The notes beneath the pieces were generated by a model. That model had not been told where the DNA came from. It did not search any database and was given only the letters and a program-made list of their open reading frames with translations. Shown here piece by piece: positions 58,846-64,000 of a DNA stretch of 64,000 bases (positions are counted from its first letter, which is position 1; each line of letters begins with the position of its first letter). The stretch is taken from NCBI GenBank assembly GCA_021794595.1, contig JAJYQN010000065.1, positions 93,773 to 157,772 of the forward strand, read 5' to 3'. The position numbers and the translations under genes were made by a program. The stretch is from Pseudomonadota bacterium (GTDB taxonomy: Bacteria > Pseudomonadota > Gammaproteobacteria > Acidiferrobacterales > Acidiferrobacteraceae).

Positions 58846-61154
58846 GCGCGCGCCGCTATTGTGATCTCTATACCTGGTCCCATGGCTTGACCGAACACGT
58901 CATGGCCCATACGGATGGCGCCGTGTCGGTGGCGATCTTATGGCACGGTCTTGACGGCGAGTTCGAGGACGCGGCCGGTCGCGCCCAAGCCTGGGGCCTT
59001 ATGAAAAATGTCATAGCCGCGTTGCCCGACGGACATTGGCTGGAATGCCATTTGTGGCGGGAGTCGTCTCCAGGGGCAGTCCGCGGCTATCTGGACATTT
59101 ATGAGTCGGCGCCTCGCCAAAGTCCGTTTAGCCGGGCCTTTAGGGCCGCGATGGCAGACCACGTCGCGCCCTACCTCGTCACCAATAGCGTGGCATTGAT
59201 AGTCGGATGCCTACCGGGGGGGCGTCACCGCCTTCGCAAGGCTTTGGGTAGGCAAGCGGACCAAGGGCAGGATCTGGGCGCCTTGGCCGCTCGGATTGCG
59301 GCATTGCTCCCCGGAGGACGGGTCGCCACGCTGCTCGAATACACCACGCTGATCCAAAAGAGTTATGACCGGGGAAGGCCCATTACCCGTATCGACCCAT
59401 GGTTATCTCTGTCCGAGCAGATCATCGCCTTCTCCCCGCGGACAAAAGGCCGCCACATCGAGGTCAATGCGAGCCGCGTCAAGGTCCTCTACCTGCATCT
59501 TTACCCGCAAGCGGAACCGGCTTGGATTTTGTCACTCGCGTCCGGACCGGTCCGCCTGCATGTGAGCCAGGTCGTTCTGGCGGCGGACACGGAACACGCC
59601 TTGCGCGCCTCCGAAAGGGCGGATCGTTTGGCTCATGGCACGATGGGCCACAAGGGTCGCGAGCGCCAGTCGGCTATCGTTCAGGACATGCAGGGGTTCC
59701 GGCAGACCGTGGCCCAATCCGACCTCTCTATCCACAGAAACGCCTACGTGATTTGTATTGAATTTGATGAAAGTCAAAGGTTTGAGATAGAGCGTCTTAT
59801 CAGCCGCATAGAGTCCCTCGGTGGCCGCATTCGCGACGACAAGTTTATCCAGTTGCCGTTCTTCCGTACCTCCCAACCCGGCCAGGGCTATCGGTCGCCC
59901 CTGTGGCGTCCGGATCATTCGACCCAGATCGTGAACATGGCGCCTGTGCAAGTGTTTAGGGCCGGATCGATTTACCCCGAGTCGTTGCGAATAGGGCTGT
60001 CCGGACAGGCTGTGGCCTTCGATTACGGTCATCAGACTGTAGCCCACGGCTTCACGGTGGCCATGACCGGTGCCGGAAAGGGAGTCGATAAGGTAGCCAC
60101 GATCGCGGAGACCTATCCGCTTGGCATCGATTGGTATGTCTTGGAAATAGGAGGAACGTACCGCTGGGTCGTTGAGGCCTTGGGGGGAACCTATACGAGA
60201 CTCGACCCATCGGCGGCAGCGGTCAATCCACTCCCGCCGAGATCGGCGGGGGTTTCCGGTCTTGATCCTATGTTGGAGTCTGGGACGCTGAATATTCTGG
60301 CGTTCATTCTGACGGACGGCCGCACCGTGCTCGATTTCCATGAAGCGGCGGCCGGCGCTTCCGCTCTCGGTCGACTCTACCTTGGCCCGGCAACACGAGA
60401 TCCGGGTCTCGTCGATTTCTTGAAGTCTTTGGAATCGCTAAGCGACGTGAGCTCTGAGCAAAGACAGGCCGCGCAAAAAATGTCGGCCAACCTCCACAGC
60501 TTTCTGGAAACGCCGGAAGGGAGGATTTTTGCCGGGGCCGACAATATCCAGGTGAGCGCCGGTATGAGCGGCATAGATCTAAGGGATGTAGACCGCGCAA
60601 GCCCCAAGCTCTTGACGTTCTACCTTGTGTTCTTGTGTCTGCGGTTTTTGAACCTGGCGTTCGCCAATGCCCAGCCGACACGCGTCCTTTTGGACGAGAT
60701 TCACAGATTGGTGGCGCACGCCCCCGAGGTTCTGCGACGCCTTGTTTCGGAGATCGCCCGCATGGGACGCAAGGAGGCGGCGGCCATCGATATCGTCACC
60801 CAAGGGCTTGCGGAGATCGATTCCCTGGAGAAGGAGATCGTAAATTCGATGCCGCTGCGGTCCTTGCTCTATCGCAGCGATGGTTGGGACGAAATCGCCG
60901 AACGTATCGGCATGCCGGCCCAGGCCTTATCGATCTGGCGTCGCCTTCCGTTTCCTTTGGGCCTCCCTTGGCGGCCGGCCATCCGGTCGGTAGGGCATCA
61001 TTACTATGCCCTTAAGCTCAGTTTTCCGCCGCTGGTCTTGGCCTTGGCCGATACCACCCCGGAGGGTTTGGCGCGCAAGGAGTCGATCAGTCGTGAAACG
61101 ACCGATCCGCTCGTGCGAATCGCCAGATTTTTGGATGGCAGTCATGAAAAATAG
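58836..61154 (+). CDS. VirB4-like type IV secretion ATPase with degenerate Walker A
   Basis: A 772-residue cytoplasmic ATPase. The C-terminal ATPase region aligns with VirB4/TraC: SLRIGLSGQAVAFDYGHQ, the P-loop position TVAMTGAGKGVDKV (residues 408-420), then YVLEIGGTYRWVVEALGGTYTRLDPSAAAVNPLPP, and Walker B TRVLLDEIHRLV. The P-loop lacks the usual first glycine and has glycine instead of serine/threonine after the lysine. ATG at 58836 is chosen because GAGGAGG lies five bases upstream. The N-terminal 400 residues are poorly conserved. Confidence 0.8.
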   Translation: MGLGARRYCDLYTWSHGLTEHVMAHTDGAVSVAILWHGLDGEFEDAAGRAQAWGLMKNVIAALPDGHWLECHLWRESSPGAVRGYLDIYESAPRQSPFSRAFRAAMADHVAPYLVTNSVALIVGCLPGGRHRLRKALGRQADQGQDLGALAARIAALLPGGRVATLLEYTTLIQKSYDRGRPITRIDPWLSLSEQIIAFSPRTKGRHIEVNASRVKVLYLHLYPQAEPAWILSLASGPVRLHVSQVVLAADTEHALRASERADRLAHGTMGHKGRERQSAIVQDMQGFRQTVAQSDLSIHRNAYVICIEFDESQRFEIERLISRIESLGGRIRDDKFIQLPFFRTSQPGQGYRSPLWRPDHSTQIVNMAPVQVFRAGSIYPESLRIGLSGQAVAFDYGHQTVAHGFTVAMTGAGKGVDKVATIAETYPLGIDWYVLEIGGTYRWVVEALGGTYTRLDPSAAAVNPLPPRSAGVSGLDPMLESGTLNILAFILTDGRTVLDFHEAAAGASALGRLYLGPATRDPGLVDFLKSLESLSDVSSEQRQAAQKMSANLHSFLETPEGRIFAGADNIQVSAGMSGIDLRDVDRASPKLLTFYLVFLCLRFLNLAFANAQPTRVLLDEIHRLVAHAPEVLRRLVSEIARMGRKEAAAIDIVTQGLAEIDSLEKEIVNSMPLRSLLYRSDGWDEIAERIGMPAQALSIWRRLPFPLGLPWRPAIRSVGHHYYALKLSFPPLVLALADTTPEGLARKESISRETTDPLVRIARFLDGSHEK

Positions 61155-61767
61155 TCTCTACGCGATTCTTTTGTGGATCTTTGGGACAGGAACGGCCCTG
61201 GCCTTTTTGGGGGTGGGGGACGTGACCTTCGATCCGCCGGTGCACGCCGAACTGATTAGTCTCTTTAACCAGACTTTGGAGATCTGTCGCACGGCCCAAG
61301 ATGAGTTGCGGCGCATGGAGGCCGTGCAACAGATTCTCAGAAACGCCCAGCGTGACGCCAAAGGCATCGCCAACGGAAGTCTATTGCGGTACGAGACGAA
61401 TTCTTTGCCGTCTGGAATTCCCGGGGCCCTGGGGGCCGACCTCGGGTGGGCGCGGGGTTTGGCGAGATCGGGATCGGATGTCGGCTGGTACTACCGGCAG
61501 CAGATCCGGCGCTTTCACGAACTTACGCGTCTCAATTGGCTGGTACGCGGCACGGGGGAAGACGTCCGCCTCGCGGCCACTCCTATCGGTGAGAAGACCA
61601 GCGGCGATGTGACCGCCCAGGCCACGGCCACGCTCGCGGCCCTTGCTGCGGACAACGCACGCTCCGCGCAGAGGCGGGCCATTCGCCGGGCCGCCGAACG
61701 CCGCAATGGACGTGACTTGCCGATGCGCGCGAAAGCCCTCTACAAGGCCTTTGGGGATACCCCATGA
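61144..61767 (+). CDS. VirB5/TrbJ-like periplasmic protein
   Basis: A 207-residue secreted protein: signal peptide MKNSLYAILLWIFGTGTALAF, then FDPPVHAELISLFNQTLEICRTAQDELRRMEAVQQILRNAQ, a long helix like the one in TrbJ/VirB5 minor pilus subunits. A second helical part is rich in alanine and arginine. It overlaps the VirB4-like gene by 11 bases and the VirB6-like gene by four. Function by position: pilus tip or assembly factor. Confidence 0.65.
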   Translation: MKNSLYAILLWIFGTGTALAFLGVGDVTFDPPVHAELISLFNQTLEICRTAQDELRRMEAVQQILRNAQRDAKGIANGSLLRYETNSLPSGIPGALGADLGWARGLARSGSDVGWYYRQQIRRFHELTRLNWLVRGTGEDVRLAATPIGEKTSGDVTAQATATLAALAADNARSAQRRAIRRAAERRNGRDLPMRAKALYKAFGDTP

Positions 61768-62846
61768 ATAGCGTCTCGTTGGTTGCCGATCTTCTTGCGG
61801 ACCTCGCCCCACGCGGGGTCTTCCGCGCCGCCGCGCCGATCGCGCACGTGCTCGTTACCACGATCACGCCGTCGCTCTTTCTTATCGCCCTTTATACGCG
61901 ACTCCTGGAAACCCAATCCGATGCCCTCCTGGGGGTTGGGCGTTTTAGTCAGGCGCTTAAGGATATCGCTGTGTGGGGCACGTTCTTGGTGGCCTATTTT
62001 GAGGTCGGTCAACTGGTTTCACACTATCTCAATGCCCTGTACGCGGCCATGGCCCATGTCGGGTCCTTGCGTGAGGTGGCCCTGCGCATGGCAGCCTTAC
62101 TGAAGACGGCGGGACGCGGTCCAAGCGGCGTCTGGGCGACCATCAAGGAGCTCAATGCCTTCCCGCTGCGCCTGACCACGGTATTGTTTTACTACGCAAC
62201 ACTCGTTATGGCCACGTTTCTAGAGGCGCTTTTACGGATCGCTCAGGCGATTGGCTACGAGGTCGCCTTTCTCTATGGGCTCATCGCCATTCCCTTGGCC
62301 CTAAGTCGAACCTTATCGCTGTTACGCGGGTTCGCAAAGCTCATGGGGTTTTTCGTCCTTTGGCCCGTTGTTCAAGCGCTTTTACTTGCGGTCTTTTCGC
62401 CGATCTTTACTCGCGCGGTGGCGGATCTTCAGAGAATCCTGGGCCCCAGCGATTATATGATCGTGTACGCCCACATGCTCTTTACGATCCTAAACCTTAT
62501 TCTCTGCGCGGTTTTGGTGGCCGCGCCCTACATCACGGTAAGCCTTGTCGAAAACGCCGGTGCTGCAAGCCCTCTCATGAGCCCCTATCTCGGGGCCGTG
62601 GCATCCACCGGAGCCTCGCTTGCTGCAGGAGTTGGTCTTGGCGCTGCGTACTTAGCGCGCCCCTTGCTCGAGGAAGACGAACGCGAGCTCGAGTCGGTTC
62701 CGCCACGACCAGTCGGTACCCTCCATGTGCCGAGGGACCCAGACTATTGGCCGCTCTCAGCCGATGCCACGGTGCCCCTTACCAATTACTTAGACCCACA
62801 GTTTGACGGTCCGCTAAAGAAGGAGGATGGCCATGACGGTCCTTGA
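61764..62846 (+). CDS. VirB6/TrbL-like polytopic membrane protein
   Basis: A 360-residue protein with about six to seven hydrophobic segments (e.g. residues 26-46, 66-85, 130-160, 178-210, 236-262, 275-295). A hydrophilic acidic/proline-rich tail follows (EEDERELESVPPRPVG…). This fits VirB6/TrbL, the inner-membrane channel component, and the operon position agrees. It overlaps the following VirB8-like gene by 14 bases. Confidence 0.7.
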   Translation: MNSVSLVADLLADLAPRGVFRAAAPIAHVLVTTITPSLFLIALYTRLLETQSDALLGVGRFSQALKDIAVWGTFLVAYFEVGQLVSHYLNALYAAMAHVGSLREVALRMAALLKTAGRGPSGVWATIKELNAFPLRLTTVLFYYATLVMATFLEALLRIAQAIGYEVAFLYGLIAIPLALSRTLSLLRGFAKLMGFFVLWPVVQALLLAVFSPIFTRAVADLQRILGPSDYMIVYAHMLFTILNLILCAVLVAAPYITVSLVENAGAASPLMSPYLGAVASTGASLAAGVGLGAAYLARPLLEEDERELESVPPRPVGTLHVPRDPDYWPLSADATVPLTNYLDPQFDGPLKKEDGHDGP

Positions 62847-63459
62847 AACCAATGTTTGGCTGCGTCACGGACCCCAAGGAATGCTTATGCAGCGCCTGGC
62901 GCGTTACTCGGTTTTGGGGTGGGTGCTCTTTGTTTGTGCCGCGATCGCCTTTGCCGTCCTGGCGGTCCTTACGGCCTGGCGCACGCCCCCTATCATTGCC
63001 GTGAATCGCGACGGCGCCTTGCTCGGGCGTATGCAATGGCTAGGACGCGCACACCGCTCGCGGGCCGAGATCGTAGCGGCCTCGATGCGCTTTGTGCGGG
63101 ATTATTTGAGCGTGAACCGCGATACGGTGGTTCCCGACTATGTACAGGCGTTGAATATGATGGCGCCTAGGCTGAGACAAGCGACCGTAAAGGCCCTACA
63201 AAAGAGCGCCTACATAGCCCGAGTCCGCAGCGCCCACATTCGTTCCTGGGTAAGCTTCGATAAAGGTCATAAAAGGCCGCGCGTGGTGAGCGTGTCTAAA
63301 GGCGTCTCGCGTGTGCGCCTATCGGGCGTCATCCACTTGGTCTTTCCTTCGGGACCAAGTCGCCGTCAGGGCTTCACTGTGGTTTTGACGGTGAGCCCCG
63401 TGCCGCGCCGAAGGTACGATACCGCGGGGCTTGTCGTCCGCGATGTCCGGGGCTTGTGA
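62833..63459 (+). CDS. VirB8/TraE-like bitopic membrane protein
   Basis: A 208-residue protein with a short cytoplasmic start, one membrane helix (about residues 26-48, VLGWVLFVCAAIAFAVLAVLTAW) and a periplasmic domain (about 60-208) with NTF2-like alternation of helices and strands, as in VirB8/TraE. The ATG at 62833 is preferred over 62827 because AGGAGG (62821-62826) touches the first but is six bases from the second. The stop shares one base with the next ATG (TGATG). Confidence 0.65.
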   Translation: MTVLETNVWLRHGPQGMLMQRLARYSVLGWVLFVCAAIAFAVLAVLTAWRTPPIIAVNRDGALLGRMQWLGRAHRSRAEIVAASMRFVRDYLSVNRDTVVPDYVQALNMMAPRLRQATVKALQKSAYIARVRSAHIRSWVSFDKGHKRPRVVSVSKGVSRVRLSGVIHLVFPSGPSRRQGFTVVLTVSPVPRRRYDTAGLVVRDVRGL

Positions 63460-64000
63460 TGGCGGCGTTACCGGCGAACATCGCTCCGCTTGTGCCGCGC
63501 GCCCGGTACGTAGTCTTGCGTCCGTACACATCCGTCGGGGCTTTGGTGGTACCCAATCTCGGCCTGCGGCTGATGTTCCCGCAGTCCTATGGTGCGCGGC
63601 TGACGTTTGCTGTGACGAATCCGCTTTTCAAAGCCACCCGGCTTGGTCCGACGTCTCTACTCTTGACCGTGGCCCACGGTCTTGCCCATCGCTATTGTGG
63701 GGACGTTTTTGTGGGCGCGGGCCGCTTATCTGCGTCCGTGCTTGTGTGTACCTCGGGTAAGGCCCGGGGCTATGTGAGCGACATAATCTTCATTCGGCCG
63801 CCCGTTAAGCCCTTGGCCCGGTCATCCGCCATCCGGCCACTACGCCCACCGATCTGGAGAACGGTATTGGCGGCTGTGGCCTTTGGCCATACCTCTCATG
63901 AGGACATAAAAAAGCGCCGAGTCGTTGTGCACGGGGACCTATCCAGTACGGTGTCTGTGAGCCGCTTTCTGTTCGCGAACCGTCATGCGGTCCTCGGATT
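63459..64000 (+). CDS. VirB9/TraK-like secretion protein, truncated by window edge
   Basis: The frame opened by ATG at 63459 runs without a stop to the window end (180 codons seen). It is predicted to be rich in beta-strands (RYVVLRPYTSVGALVVPNLGLRLMFPQSYGARLTFAV, LLLTVAHGLAH, VSDIIFIRPPV). VirB9 or TraK normally follows VirB8/TraE in such operons, which is the main reason for the call. No signal peptide is obvious, which is atypical. Confidence 0.45.
   Translation, partial: MAALPANIAPLVPRARYVVLRPYTSVGALVVPNLGLRLMFPQSYGARLTFAVTNPLFKATRLGPTSLLLTVAHGLAHRYCGDVFVGAGRLSASVLVCTSGKARGYVSDIIFIRPPVKPLARSSAIRPLRPPIWRTVLAAVAFGHTSHEDIKKRRVVVHGDLSSTVSVSRFLFANRHAVLG

Noticed and set aside
1..64000. CRISPR array, rRNA or tRNA genes
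   Set aside because: No regularly spaced repeats were seen and no tRNA T-loop/acceptor pattern or rRNA signature was found on inspection; a dedicated tRNA scan was not possible.

Overview
The window looks like the chromosome of a GC-rich gammaproteobacterium. The best indicator is the block ygfB-pepP-ubiH-ubiI facing zapB-like/zapA-6S RNA-ygfA (9.8-15.6 kb), a gene order typical of Gammaproteobacteria. An MSHA-type pilus locus, NtrBC and a bioF-bioH-bioC set fit the same class. Overall flavour suggests an environmental, possibly acidophilic chemolithotroph of the Acidiferrobacter type, but that is an impression and not shown by any marker here.

Layout. 0.2-9.6 kb: an APC permease, an O6-alkylguanine-DNA alkyltransferase, an Nramp-type metal transporter with a candidate Fur-like box, NtrB/NtrC, and a four-gene MlaE/ATPase/MCE/lipoprotein lipid-transport operon. 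9.8-19.4 kb: ubiquinone hydroxylases, PepP, YgfB, ZapA, 6S RNA, 5-formyl-THF cyclo-ligase, YmdB-type phosphoesterase, EVE protein, GST-like protein and threonine deaminase. 19.7-26.3 kb: rpiA, an AcuI/YhdH reductase, a sigma54-type two-component pair, a tiny secreted basic peptide, trxC and a lone pseudopilin.

26.3-36.3 kb is an accessory graveyard of mobile DNA. It holds an Rhs/Tc-toxin-like fragment, an IS110 N-terminal stub, a DUF4258/DUF2283 gene pair, a frame-broken IS1380-like element with recognisable terminal inverted repeats, a decayed IS1634-like transposase, a perfect 50-bp palindrome next to a split DUF6788 gene, an intact IS110-type transposase followed by a hairpin-rich non-coding tail (candidate guide/bridge RNA), an MFS efflux pump, a beheaded porin with its terminator, and an IS3 scrap.

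36.3-50.1 kb: trmL, then a rearranged MSHA-type IV pilus locus (pilins A, C, D, O, P first, then E, G, F-like, two I-like, J, K, L, M, N). The MshE-like ATPase carries the MshEN c-di-GMP-binding signature, and a GGDEF-EAL protein lies about 4 kb downstream at 53.3 kb. A sigma54-like promoter precedes the major pilin. 50.2-57.6 kb: bioF, bioH, bioC, the GGDEF-EAL protein, a DUF2892-type membrane protein and a nitronate-monooxygenase-like flavoprotein.

58.3-64.0 kb (continuing past the edge): a tightly overlapping P-type-like type IV secretion cluster in the order VirB2-B3-B4-B5-B6-B8-B9-like. Its VirB4-like ATPase has a degenerate Walker A motif and the other proteins are strongly diverged. 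This cluster and the IS110 non-coding tail are the most promising places for something not well described.
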